Made by a program: the position numbers and the translations under genes. The notes beneath the pieces were generated by a model, which had not been told where the DNA came from, ran no database searches, and saw only the letters and a list, made by a program, of their open reading frames with translations. Positions 1 through 11,060 of a stretch of DNA of 64,000 nucleotides are shown in pieces; position 1 is the stretch's first letter; each line of letters opens with the position of its first letter. Source of the DNA: Ceratodon purpureus (Eukaryota; Streptophyta; Bryopsida; Pseudoditrichales; Ditrichaceae); NCBI GenBank assembly GCA_014871385.1, contig CM026426.1, positions 34,625,020 to 34,689,019 of the forward strand, given 5' to 3'.

Positions 1-24
1 TTGTCTTTGTCTCTATGCTTGCAG

Positions 25-435
25 GTATTCTCAGATGCACCCTTGTCCATCAGTTCCCCTATCTCAGTGATCAATGTTTCCGACCTCTCGGATTCATTTG
101 ATCAGCCCCATTTATGTAGGTGTGATTTAGGAAGCCCTGTAGATGTAGGTAGTGGACCTCTCGAGGTCCACTCCCCTCAGTACATGCCTACGTCTCCTGT
201 CTATGAGCCTACATCCCCAGGCTACATGCCTACTTCTCCACGGCTTGGTACCCCGCCGATGTCTCCACCTTCTCCTTCCTCGCCTATTAGAGTGAGGAGG
301 CCAGCCCATGTTGTCTTCGCCCTTCCGGCGATACTACCATGCCCTGTCCAACAGACCAGGCGTTTTTGGAGGAGGCGCCGTCATTGGAACTGTAGACAGG
401 CTAGGGAGTATTATAGCCGTGCTCCACGTACATAG
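25..435 (+). CDS. CTD-heptad / SIM-like protein, last exon (copy A)
   Basis: This is the last exon of a gene that begins before the window; the acceptor is CTTGCAG at 18-24 and the stop is TAG at 433-435. The protein segment has three visible parts. First is a hydrophobic-acidic stretch, ISVINVSDLSD, which resembles a SUMO-interaction motif. Next come three consecutive heptads of the form Y-x-P-T-S-P-x (x = M/E/M at position 2), which resemble the RNA polymerase II CTD repeat YSPTSPS, followed by a Pro/Ser-rich run. Last is a strongly basic tail with RRRRHW that could act as a nuclear signal. Copy C has the same exon with many synonymous changes, which suggests past selection on the protein. 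The role is unknown; binding CTD readers or the transcription machinery is an inference. No in-frame donor leads to the next exon, so this looks like a separate product or alternative 3' end of the block. Confidence 0.7.
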   Translation, partial: VFSDAPLSISSPISVINVSDLSDSFDQPHLCRCDLGSPVDVGSGPLEVHSPQYMPTSPVYEPTSPGYMPTSPRLGTPPMSPPSPSSPIRVRRPAHVVFALPAILPCPVQQTRRFWRRRRHWNCRQAREYYSRAPRT

Positions 436-593
436 TGGCCTATGTACTACTTCCTATTGTTTGGGTTTAGAGTTGGTTTTGCAAATGAGATGTATCAGTT
501 CTGAAAGCTATTGGTTTATTCATCTTCGTAATTGTTTTACTTATTCTCATCCTTGTCTTCGGATCAAATTTGAAAATACATGACTTTTGGCAG

Positions 594-3500
594 GTAACTC
601 AGACACAGGATATGTTGCCAGCGCCATCATGTCCTCCTGATTTGACGAATGTAGTGGACAGTGAATTGGGACATCGGGTACAACACAAAGTGGACTCCAT
701 AAGCGTCATCAATAAGCTCCGAATACTTCCAAAGTCGAAGTCGCGTATACTAGTTCCCCTTTGCAGAATGATCTCTATGGCAAGAGTGAGACCTGTAGGA
801 GAAATGGGAGTTCAGCATTTGGAGCGCGAGTTTGTCAAAGGATATAGAGATGGAGACCGAGTCATGTACATTTCCATCTACGACCATGAAGAGAAGACAT
901 CCGACGTCACAGAGGAGACCAAGGCTGAGTGGAGCCCTTGTTGGCAAAAAGCGAATGATGCTTTCGAAGATGAGCTCTTGGCCGACTCGGATTGGAAGCA
1001 GTTTTCTGGGAAGATGTTCTATGTCTGGGAAGGTAACCATCGCCTTGCGGCATGGTACAGACATATCAACAAACATCACAGCGAAGATCCAGCATGGCAC
1101 ATTTCTGTGCATTGCATTGTTCTTGATCCCCGCGGTCATGTGGGAAATCTTCTACATGCCATCCACGACATAAACTGGTGAGGATTGAAACCCCTTATTT
1201 TGTCCATTCCTCTTGCACGCAGGTTGAACTCGATCTTTATGCATTGTACTAACCATCGTCTATTCGTACAGATCTACAGAAAATGATCATGTGAAGAGTA
1301 ATATTCCGGCAAAACTTTATCGAATTCGCTCATTCGGTGTGATGAAATTGGAGGAGTTCAAGGATCTCCTCACACCAGCGGAGTATCATATATGTTTGAA
1401 CCACAAACCGTCCAATCCATCCTGGTTTACATTGCCAACCAAAGTCTTCATCGCGTTTCTTTATCGTGTAAGCACTTCTTTCTCCCCTCATCAAACTTCC
1501 ATATCGACAAAGGATTTTTGTTTGTTTGTAAACTTACCATTTCTTAAATCTGTTTTCCAGAGAGAAATCACGGCTGCTTCTGACGAAGCTGCCCGAGTCT
1601 ACAAGACAAAAACAGCAATTGAAGACCAAACCGCGACTGGTGTTTGGGATGCCATGACTGCAGCAATAAACAACATGGTCGAATCCATTAAGAGGAAGGA
1701 CTTCACTAAGTACTTGGCAATTGCAAATCCCAAGAACGGTGACGACTTCCTCAATGAAGTGAGACCCTGACCCTGGTTCACTTCAGTATTTCGTTTGACT
1801 ACATCAGATTTGTGATCATATTTTTTAAAACTCCTCTACTTGTTGCAGATTAATCGGCATTTTAGTGAGAACAATAAACCCGAGATGACCCTCGATAAGC
1901 TTCAGAAGATTGTTCCAGCGGCCGTTGAGGCCAAATACAAGGCTCGTTGGTTGAGGTGGTGGAACTCATCTCTGAGTTCCCGAATGTCCTACAGATTTCT
2001 ACCACCTGAATTCAAGGATACCGACTTCGACCCTTGGTTGAACAAGGCTTCATTCTGGGCTGGGGTATAGTTTCTTAAAAACCTTCATAATGACCTGATC
2101 CTTTCATCTCTTCCGCGAATTTCTCTCATTGAAAATTAATTGAATTCTGAAATACAGTTGGAGGAAGCCGTCATCAACGGATTTGAGGACATATGCAAGG
2201 CGGAGAACATTGTTATTAATTGGAAGGCATTTCCAGATGTCCAAGAGCCGGGCGATTATGTGGAGAGTGCACGTATTCTGTTGTGGGACAAGGCCTTCCC
2301 TACGTTCATTGGAAAGTCGGCTGATAAGCCCTTCGACAAGAAGTCCATTTTTGCTACTTTTCCTGGAACCGCTCAGGTTGTCAAGCGGGTTACTTACCGG
2401 TACGTTACATACCTTTAAATTAGATTCAAATTCGAGAATTAGGTCTCTTCACTTTGATACTAACCTTCTACATATTGGTTTACTAAGGTACTTGAAGCGA
2501 GAGCTTCTTCTGAAGGGGGCAATCAAGGTTCAGCAGCTCCCTAACTACTTCCCTGCTTGGACGTCGACAACCTCGGACCAGTGTATGTACTCTCCCCAAC
2601 AACTGAAAAGGTACAAATCTCCTCACTTGCTTGAGGGCTGCTGGTATCTTGATTGCTCTCGTGGTTTCACGATTGACTCTGAGGCGGATGTCAAGACTCT
2701 ACACGACGGGGGTGAGGTTGTGGTGGACGACTCCGCGGATGATGCAGAAGGTCGTGAAGGAGAGCAGGATCAGTCTTCTGCTCCACCACCAAAGAGAGGA
2801 AGAGGAAAGCGATTAAAATCTCTGCGTTCTAAGTCAGAGGCATCGCAACAAACTGGTGCGGAGTCTTCCGCGCCAGCTGAGAAGGCACCAGAGCCCTCTC
2901 CGGGTATTGTCGTTACAAACCCTTCTCCAGCTTCTTCGCCGGCTCCTTCCTCGATCAGTGCTTCGCAGATCACCAGAGGTCTCCTTGAGCAGAGGAAGGC
3001 CAAACTATACCCTCAAACAACTTCTTCCGCTGGAGCTTCAATTTCCACACATGTTTCCGTCTTCAACTCATCTGTGGATTCCATGTTACGGCGAAATAGG
3101 AGACAGGAGAGAAAAGGTGGCGACCCGGATTGGATCAAGACTCAAGACTTCATTCGCAAGGTTTGTTCCTATATTTTGACATTTAATGGATTCTGCCACC
3201 TCTACTCGCTATGTAGTTACTAACTCTGCTTTCTTGTTTCCTCAAGTTTGGAGCCGGCCGCGAAAACATAGTTGGGGACCGGTGCAAACAAGAGGACCAT
3301 CTGGGAGTTGACTTGATCATTGCCGACATCCCTAAGAATCTTCCCGTCCCATCCGTTTCCGTTCCCCCCACGAGTATTCCGCCTTGGAACTCTCGGTACA
3401 AAGATTATGTGTACGACATCTTCCGCTTTGCAGATGATTTCCTGCAGAAAGATGGTGCCATCTGCCTCATCTACAACACTGATCAGAAGCTGGCTAAGGA

Positions 3501-4563
3501 TATCGACGAAGAAGCTACTGGTGGTGACTACGTGCTCTTCAAGGACTGGTGGGGCGTCAATGTCCTCGGCCTGACTTCTCCTACGAAGCCCGAGAACTTG
3601 GTACTTTTCCTAAACATACCCTTCTCTTTACTTAACGATAACCCTTCCGCTTAATTTTACTCACTATTTCTGCTTGACTGCAGACTATGCGGTTCTGGAT
3701 TCGCGTCTACGTTCGTAGTGGCAGTACTTTCTCCTTCCAGACGAAGAAGGAAGACCTGATACATGGGCTCCTCAACATTACTGAGAGTGATGCCATTTTC
3801 AACTTCACCGATGCCGAATCTCAGCTCATGAATGGGGAGGTGCCGTGGAGAGGCCCAAGGGAGAAATCCCCTGAGATGATGCAGAACATCATTGAGGAGC
3901 TGTCCAAGCCAGGCGACATAGTCCTTGATTGGAATGCAGGGACAGGTAACTCTTCTTACATATCCTTGCTTCATTTTTCCTCTCATTTTTTCCAGAGTTT
4001 CTCATCTCTTTGTTTCTCTCCGAGTTTCAGGGGCCTCCATCAAGGCCGCCCAGGCTGTTGGTCGTCACATTCTCGCTTTTGAGGAGGACGAAGCCATATT
4101 CAACGCCCTTCTCAAACCATCCGCCATGGGCCCTCCTAAACATCCAAGGCCGGCAGCAGCAGACGAAGCTCCTCCAAAGAGACCAAGACCTGATAAGTGG
4201 TGTAAGTCTTCTATTCTTTGTTCAAAATATCCTAGCACTGCTTCTCTTTGCACCTCCACGTACTCATTCTAACCACAATCGGTTTTCTATTGCAGAGTAG
4301 TTTCGGCAACACCGCCACGTGGGCCAACATCACTGTCCACTCCATCGTGGCGTCTTCATTCCAGCCCAGTTCAGCCTTATGTACTTCCGGACTATGCAGA
4401 GGGCTTAGCACAAGCGCTGCAATCTGGAGCTCTTACATATGTTCCTAGTCGGCCCACTAGTTTTGATCCCAGGGCCCTACTATTTGTCGATGACGAGGCT
4501 GTAGAAGGAGATTCTGAGTCATCGGGTTCGGAAAGTGGAAGTAGCGACTGTAGCATGTTGTGA
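594..4563 (+). CDS. ParB-like domain fused to permuted DNA-methyltransferase-like domain (copy A)
   Basis: Exons predicted from GT-AG sites and alignment with copy C are 594-1177, 1272-1467, 1561-1758, 1849-2064, 2158-2399, 2488-3160, 3247-3600, 3684-3945, 4031-4199 and 4296-4563. Exon 1 encodes a ParB-like fold with the signature WEGNHRLAAW (1026-1055), corresponding to the ParB G-x-x-R box. A middle region of several hundred residues holds the conserved CWYLDC block and a basic Ser/Pro-rich linker with PKRGRGKR. The last exons match the beta-class (COG0863-like) methylase order: DLIIADIP at the DPPY position (3310-3333), then PWRGPREKS, then KPGDIVLDWNAGTG (motif I, split by an intron), then GRHILAFEEDEAIF. 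The C-terminus is acidic and Ser-rich. The catalytic DPPY is replaced by ADIP, so activity is doubtful. The codon across the 1177/1272 junction reads TG|A where copy C has TG|G, and the last junction (4199/4296) also gives TGA. The upstream 5' structure is unresolved. Domain assignment is strong; intactness is weak. Confidence 0.75.
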
Positions 4564-5029
4564 TTTTGAAGGAGGCTTCGGTCTATTGTTGTTTTCATTG
4601 GATTTGATTTGATTTGATTAAACCTTGCCTCCTTTATGTTCTTTAAAGTTTGTTTTTTTTCCTAGTGCATTTACATAATCCTATGAAAGAATTATTTGTT
4701 TGATCTAAAACTTAACGCATGGTCATTGTATCTTCCCTAAACCCATGACAAATCTAACAAAATGTATGCATGACGTCATCATGACATCAGTCCTAATTTG
4801 TATCGTAGAGAACAAACGTAATAAATTCTTACCAGAGTTAACCCTGATCTCCACGGTAATATACTCTTTTCCTAAAAAAAGTGTCAAAATCAAGCCTTAA
4901 TTTAGTAATTTTCCACGGTTATAGGGTCTACTTTGCTTTTGAAAATTTTGATAATTGTCAATTGTGTGCTCTCCATTCTGTGCTCTCCGCTCTCCGCTCT
5001 ACGCTCTCCGCTCACATACGAACTTTCCC
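4564..5029. repeat. Right subterminal and terminal region of copy A
   Basis: There is no gene here. The stretch contains a TGACGTCA palindrome (4771-4778), two CCACGGT/ACCGTGG motifs, and a terminal run of CTCTCCGCT-type repeats (about 4970-5012) ending at 5029. The same order is found at 49940-50324 in copy C. Such subterminal arrays are usual transposase-binding sites in MULE and hAT elements; that role here is inferred. Confidence 0.7.
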
Positions 5030-5178
5030 CATCCCTGTTCTACTACTGCTAATTATCTAACGCAGTACGCGGGATTAGCGTAGTGGACGCAGAGTAAGGA
5101 TTAGAGTTCCTCACCAACGACATCGTCAAAGCCAACCACCCAGAATGGACCTATGGTAGCAGCGATTTTTTTTGGTTT

Positions 5179-6950
5179 TAGGGGTGTAGCGCGAGTGGCC
5201 ACACCCCAACCGCCCAGGTCTGGATCTGTGGCGAAAGTGATAAAAAATTAGTAATATATTTTGGCGAGAGAAATTAAATGAACATAAAGTATTGGCGATT
5301 GTGAATTTACATACATGATGTGAACAGTGATTCATGGTGGCTCCTTCCATTTACTGCTTTTGCACATGTGGCGATTTTACAGTCATTCAGAATCACTTTT
5401 GTGGCGAGTAAAATCTTTTTTAAAAAAAAATCACAAAGCATTTTGTGTTGACTGGAGGAATCAAACCTCGGCCAAAGGCCCTGCCCATTGCAGCAGTCAA
5501 TCCCCCCCACCCCACACCCAGTTAGTAACTTAATTAAAAATTTCGAAGCAGCCAAAGCTTGCTAATATCATGGAAACAGAGGTAAGAATTATTGATTTAA
5601 ACCAAGACGTTTCCTTTTTTCACTCCAATGAGTGATGGCTGCATTGGAAGGGAAGGACTCAAGGTTATACCACGGTTGGGCAAAGAGTTTAACACAAGTG
5701 TCCAAGTGACCTCCCAAGCGGTTTCGAAGTTTGGATTTCATGAATCCAAGTGTAGAAAATGTCCGTTCATCTTCCACACTTCCAATTACTGCACAGATTG
5801 CAATTTCTGCGAGTTTAAAAAACTCACTCAATCGGCTCAGCATGAGGCCGTTTTGGCCTACTTTCTTCCAAAGCTTTGTCACTGGATTGGTATTTTGAGG
5901 CTGTGCCATGGCTGCATGGCAGTTTGACCTCATAGTCAATTTGAACAGCGAAGTCTGTACACCAAGATTTCGAGCATCAAGCATTGCGTCACATTGCACC
6001 ATTACACGTGCATCCTTTGAACTTGTGTTCACAGACTTGCCCACACAAAAGTGATGGCGGATTGTTTTCATGTATAAAGGGAACAAGTCATTGCAGTTAG
6101 GCTGCATCCTGAACTGAGGGAACACCAGTGTGATCAAAACACTGGTTATATCGTATGGAGAAGATTTCCGTGTGCATGAAGATCATTTGCGTGCTTGTCA
6201 ACATATAAAATAACGTCTAAGCATGAACGGCATTGTATATGCAGAGCTCGCTTTTGATCTTGACGGGCTGCTATGAACAAATATACAAGGAGGCAAGTTG
6301 TTCCAGTTGGTCGTAAACAAGTGCGGGGTCATCATGAGAGTCTACAAGATAGAAGTTAAATTCCTTTGACACATAACAATGGAATGATAGTGGAACAGTC
6401 CACTTAGGCGATGACGGCTGCTGCTCTTGAGCAACGAGTTTCCAAGTTTAGAAGCATGTCGAGAACGACATTGTCCACTACTTCGTCGACCACGGATATT
6501 TGTCGCATGACCATATAAGAAATGCGGTGTGATACTAACCAGGCCTCTAGATCTAGTGCCTATAATTCTATTCTCTCGGAAATCTCGGAAGGTAATCCTG
6601 ATCCTGCCAGGTATATCATCACTCTTGGATGCATGCGACGACACATCCATGGGCGGGCTAGGAATTGTCTCTACCATACACTGATAATTAAGTTGGCGAA
6701 AATTCGCCAAAAACTTACTCCTTTTCGATGATGGCGAAATGGACTACTGAAATTTCCGCAGATTTGGGGGGGCCCTGCGCCACCCACGGCCTTAGGATGG
6801 AGTACTCATCGCCTGTCAAACCACGCCCCCACTCCGAGCAGTCGCCAAAGGAACTCCAGGTTGTCACAGTCGCTTCGCCCCCCCACGATCTTCTCCTCCC
6901 CCTGTGCGCCAAAACGATCCCTCCTTATACTGCGCTCGCCAGTGTCCCGG
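5179..6950 (-). mobile_element. hAT-type transposon relic
   Basis: A hAT transposase remnant at 5589-6137 is flanked by clusters of the hexamer TGGCGA or its complement. Five copies lie at 5227-5405, and further copies lie on the right at 6693-6740, about 6841 and about 6926, including a TTGGCGAA-AA-TTCGCCAA inverted repeat at 6693-6710. Left of the first cluster, AGGGGTGTAGCGCG at about 5179 resembles a plant hAT terminal repeat. The right terminus was not fixed, so the end given is approximate and no target-site duplication was identified. Confidence 0.5.
5589..6137 (-). pseudogene. hAT transposase C-terminal fragment
   Basis: This is the C-terminal part of an hAT transposase (hAT family dimerisation region). 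Visible family features are the SVEDERTFSTLGFMKSKLRN block and the following LFAQPWYNLESFP-like tail, which match the conserved end of animal and plant hAT proteins. Only about 180 residues remain against 600-700 for a full protein, and the N-terminal BED finger and RNase H core are missing or too decayed to see. It is a relic and not expected to be active. Confidence 0.75.
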
Positions 6951-7489
6951 ATTAGTTTCCATCTTCATTATCGCTATTTCTCGACCCTGCGAGGGCGGCT
7001 GGTGCCAGAGATTGTTGTGCACTTTGCAAATTTTGGAATGCTCAGAGTTAGCTTGCTGAGCAGCATGAACACTTCGGTTTCATTGAAATTGCGCCCGAGT
7101 AGGCAGCTTCTCTCAGTGTTTTTTGTTGCTTTCAATTCTATTGTATTTTGTCTCTCTCATTGTACGTGGGTTTCAGTGGAGGTGCATTGGTGCATGGGCA
7201 ATTGTGTGTGACAGCTTTGGTTCAGTCAATCTAGGTGCGTTTCATTTGGGTTTTGGCTGCTCTTGTTGTGGGAGTAATCAGGAAATTTGGCAGGGCGTTG
7301 GGGAATTGGGAGTGATTTCGGGTGCATTGGGTTCTGGGTTTTGGGATGGTGATGGTGCAGGCCTCAATAAGCAAGTTCCTGTACACGGGAAGAGTCTCCC
7401 TTGATTCCCTCGATTTCTGTACATGGGAATTGAGCGATGGCTTTGGAATTGGGTGTGCAATTAATGTCTCTCCAGTTGCAGGGTTGGGG
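6951..7489. other. No gene recognised
   Basis: Only short frames without domain similarity are present. The 5' part of the adjacent gypsy reverse transcriptase may begin in the last part of this stretch. Confidence 0.4.
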
Positions 7490-10230
7490 AAGATTGGCGG
7501 GGACGCTTTTGCGGCGACTATCGTACTCTTAATCAATAGACGCGGAAGGACAGTTTCCCAGTGCCGCTGATCAGTGATGTACTGAATCAGCTGGGTGATG
7601 CACAGTGGTTTTCATCTCTTGATTTACAATCTGTATTTTGGCAAATAAAAATGCATGAACCGGATATCAAGAAAACTGTTATCATAACAAAACGGGGGCT
7701 ATATGAATGGACGGTGATGCCATTTGGTCTCAAGAATGCAACTGCAACTTTTCACAGGATAAATAATCAGGTCTTGGAGGAGGATCTGAATGGTATGTAC
7801 AAGGTATTTGTGGATGATGTAAATATACACAGCAAAGAGTGGCTGGAATATCTGCAGCATATAGACCGTGTACTCAAGAAGTTGCATGACGCTCAGCTTT
7901 GTCTCAACCCCAACAAGTACCGATTCGGATTTATCGAGCTAGTGTTTTTGAATCACTCCGTATCCGGTCATGATTGTTTTTGGGTCACTTCGTATCCGGT
8001 CATGGTTGCACCGAGCCCTGCAAAAGTAGAGGCTATCATGTAGTTTCCGTTACCCAAAAGCGTAACCAACATTAAGAGCTTCCTGGGGATTACCGTAACT
8101 ACATCAAGGATTATGCTCATATCACTGCACCTTTGTTCAAACCAACAAGGAAAGATGAGTCCTTTGAATGGACGGCATTGAGGCAAAATGCATTTGAAGC
8201 TCTTCGATTTAGGCTGGCTACTGCACCTGTTCTAGCCAGACCGGACTTCAACCTATCGTTCATACCGGGAATGGATTGGTCATTAAAGGGGGTAGGTGCG
8301 ATACTTTCTCAGAAAGTTGCCCGCAAAGAGCATCCGATAGCTTATGCAAGTCAAGGGCTCAGTGCATTCCAAAGGAAATATCACCCCATGGAAGGGGATT
8401 GTTACGCTCTTATTTGGGGCGTGGTGCATTTTAGGCAGTACTTGTATAGAAACCAGTTTGCCATCAGAACTTATCACTGACCGTTGGTGTGGCTAGCAAC
8501 GGTTTCGGACACAAACGGTAGACGTGGTCAATGGATTATGATGTTACATGATTATGACTTCAAGATCATTCACCGACCCGGAACTAAACATGCCAATGCG
8601 GACGCATTATCACGAAATCCGAGCAATCACCAACCAGAAGATGAACCTAAGATTGACGATCACATTGATGAGGTGCGCATGCTAGAGAGGCTCACCGGTG
8701 ACGAGAATCGGGAGGAAGCGCTGAGCAACCCGCTGCCTTGAACTAACTTAAAGCAGGCCACGTATGACACCATGACCTCAGTCAAGCCGATTGAAGAGCA
8801 AGAGACACCACCCTTAGATACAAAAGGTGGCACGAGTTCGGAGACAAGATCATCCGATAGTCTGGTATTGTGTTGGCTGAAAGACCATCGAAACCAAAAG
8901 AAGCCACAGGAGGCATACTTCAAAAGTCTCATGTGGGGAATTACCCGCAAGGCTGAGGGCACATCAGCCCGACAGACTAGTTCATCCGGCGGAAAGGCTG
9001 AGTTAGATATTCACCAAGACACTAATGTCATGAGCTTCATGGTCACCAATCTCATGCAAGAGGAGTGGAATCAAAGAGAAAGAAAGCGTATCAATATGCG
9101 GATCCAATCGGGGTATCACCTAGACAAGGGACGTGTCTGCAAGGACGGGTTGATTGTTCCAAAGCGTGAAGAGCGGGGGAAAGTTAGCCCAACAAGTTCA
9201 TGAAGAGCTTGGTCATGCTGGCAAAAAGCGCATGTTGGCTGCAGTGCAACGCAATCATTATTGGACTGACAAGGTGGTTACGGTGAGGCGTGTAGAGGGA
9301 CAATGCCGGCATTGTCAACTTACCAAGAGGCATGGTAGCTTGCCTTTGGAGATGCAAAACTGCACAGCATACCAGTAGTTGATTTCATGTACCGCGTTGC
9401 AATTGACACGGCTGGCTCTTTGAGCATCACAAAACAAGGCTGCTAGTATATTCTCATTGCGATAGATCATTTTTTGAAGTGGGTGGAGGCTGTGCTTGTC
9501 ACCAGTCATGATGCTCTAACTGCCACTGAATTCTTTGACACACATGTGATATACTGATACGGGGTACCCAGAGTCGTGCTCATTGATAATGGACCAGAAT
9601 TTTGTGCTGAGTTTGATGAACTCTGCGAGAGTCATAGGATCAAACACAAAAGGACATCCCTTGCGTGGCCGTAGTGCAACGGTATGGCCGAGAGATTTGC
9701 ATAAACATTAAAGATCGGTCTAACCACAATGGCAAGCCAGTGGAGTGATGAGTGGGACCCTCATGTGGGACGAGTCTTGTATGGATACAGGTTTAGTAAC
9801 TAGAGCAGCACGAATTTCTCTCCTTTCTTCATACTGACCTAAAGGACGCCAAGACTGTCTACGGATAACATTAGGGAAAAGTATGAGGAAGTTATTAATA
9901 CAGATGCTTCAGTGGAAGAGATGCAGGACATGATCATGGAGCGGGTTAGGTTGGTTGAAGGAGTGCACAAGGCAGTAGCAGTGAATGTGGCTGTGGCTCA
10001 GCAAAAGCAGCAAGAGAATTATACGAAGAGGAAAGGAATGACGGAAAGATTCCCAAGGCTAGAAATCAACTGCCCCGTCAAGATGTTCATTCCTGGCAAA
10101 CGACGAGCATAAGCGTGTAATTGGGAGGGGCCTTTTTGGTTCAAAGGTTGTGCTTGAGATTCAGAAGGGCAGGAAGATGAAGCTAGAAGATTGTGTCAAA
10201 TTTTAGATGCAGATGGTAAGATGTAGGAAC
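7490..10230 (+). pseudogene. Ty3/gypsy retrotransposon pol remnant (RT, RNase H, integrase)
   Basis: The order RT, RNase H, integrase zinc finger, integrase core is that of Ty3/gypsy. RT begins near RFCGDYRTLNQ (about 7500), continues with the SFPVPLISDVLNQLG block, MPFGLKNATATF, and the active-site box FVDD at about 7807. RNase H follows (about 8133-8620) and ends with HRPGTKHANADALSRNP. The integrase has an H-H-C-C finger (HEELGHAGKKRML ... CRHCQLTKRHG, about 9197-9340) and core traces ending in DNGPEFCAEF and NGMAERFA (about 9590-9700). Several stops and frameshifts break it (for example tag at about 7537, tga at 8478-8480 and stops in the integrase core). No gag, protease or LTR was recognised, so it is truncated and dead. 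No chromodomain was seen. Confidence 0.85.
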
Positions 10231-10968
10231 GTGCTAGACGTAACGTTCGACTATATGAAGGAAGTTTATTGGGTGACGAGGACCCACCCACCTAAAGGAA
10301 GGGAAGAAAGTCATATATGTGACGTGGATTTCGCTGGTCCAACTCGACTTTTGGAGAGCTGATCTACGCATGTCCACAGGTGGAGGGACACAACTGTAAT
10401 TGGTTTGTTAGCTACGAGTAATTAGTTACAGTAGAAAACTGATATGTTAGTAACCATATTAATTTGGCGGCTGTTCCCTACGGTGGCTGGTTTTGAATGA
10501 TCAGATGGAGAATATTAAAGGTTAGAGGATGTGCTGTGATTACTGGGTAGTCAAGAGAAAAAGACAAGCTCCTAGCAATACACAGTATATTTTGTAAGCA
10601 AGAAAACGCCTGTGTGAGGCTGTGATTGAGTAAAGGCTTGACACTTTAAGGCAGTTGTGTGTGAGTACCATTCTTATCAGCCACCTGTAGTTGTCGATAA
10701 AGAAACGTCAGAGTCATCAAAAGAGGGTGACGTGGGCTTTGCATGAGATTGCTACCACACACTTCGCTCTCTGTATATCCGCTGCGCCAGAGCAAGAAGT
10801 TGAGTAAAGTCAGTAACGCCGCGTATATGGGGGTCTGAATTATTGAGATACTGGTCACCTGAGAGTTCAAGGAGAGATTGATAGCCTTCTTTTTAAGGTC
10901 ACACGCCATTGTTACGACTGCCTTCAATATCATAATGCATAAAAGTCATATTATCCTTAGAGATTATA
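10231..10968. other. No gene recognised
   Basis: The stretch lies between the gypsy relic and copy B. No credible coding frame or LTR was seen. Confidence 0.4.
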
Positions 10969-10978
10969 AATTGGAGTC
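10969..10978. repeat. Target-site duplication, left copy (AATTGGAGTC)
   Basis: This 10-mer matches AATCGGAGTC at 28398-28407 at 9 of 10 positions. Each copy lies exactly outside the aligned terminal repeats of copy B. A 9-11 bp duplication is typical of MULE insertions. Confidence 0.7.
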
Positions 10979-11060
10979 GGACGTCGCTAAAGTGCGAGTA
11001 GTGAGCGGCGAGCGGAGAGCGGTGAGCGGTAACTTTTTGAGTATCTTGATGTTTTTGGGA
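10979..11060. repeat. Left terminal inverted repeat of copy B
   Basis: It pairs with 28316-28397 reversed. The inner part contains a run of GAGCGG-like units and then GTAACTTT and TTGATGTTTTTGG, all at matching offsets in the right TIR. Two CCGTGGA motifs follow within 150 bases of the TIR, shared with the subterminal zone of copies A and C. Confidence 0.8.

Larger units (their letters stand above)
1..5029 (+). mobile_element. Copy A of the large MULE-like element, right-hand part only
   Basis: The stretch carries the plus-strand CTD-like exon, the ParB-methyltransferase gene and the right terminus. The last ~290 bases (about 4740-5029) are nearly the same as the right end of copy C (about 50040-50324), and the similarity stops abruptly after CATACGAACTTTCCC in both. 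That sharp stop places the terminus at 5029. The left half, including the transposase gene, lies outside the window. Read inward from the end, the element begins GGGAAAGTTCG followed by GAGCGGAGAGCGG-type repeats, the same organisation as the ends of copy B. No target-site duplication can be tested because the other end is missing. Confidence 0.8.

Noticed and set aside
172-240. A fragment of the RNA polymerase II largest subunit gene
   Set aside because: Only the heptads match; the flanks match the other element copy instead, and no polymerase domain is nearby.
570-593. ATG at 570 as the start of the copy A ParB gene
   Set aside because: Copy C has an in-frame stop at the equivalent place and both copies have a strong acceptor just before 594 / 44810.
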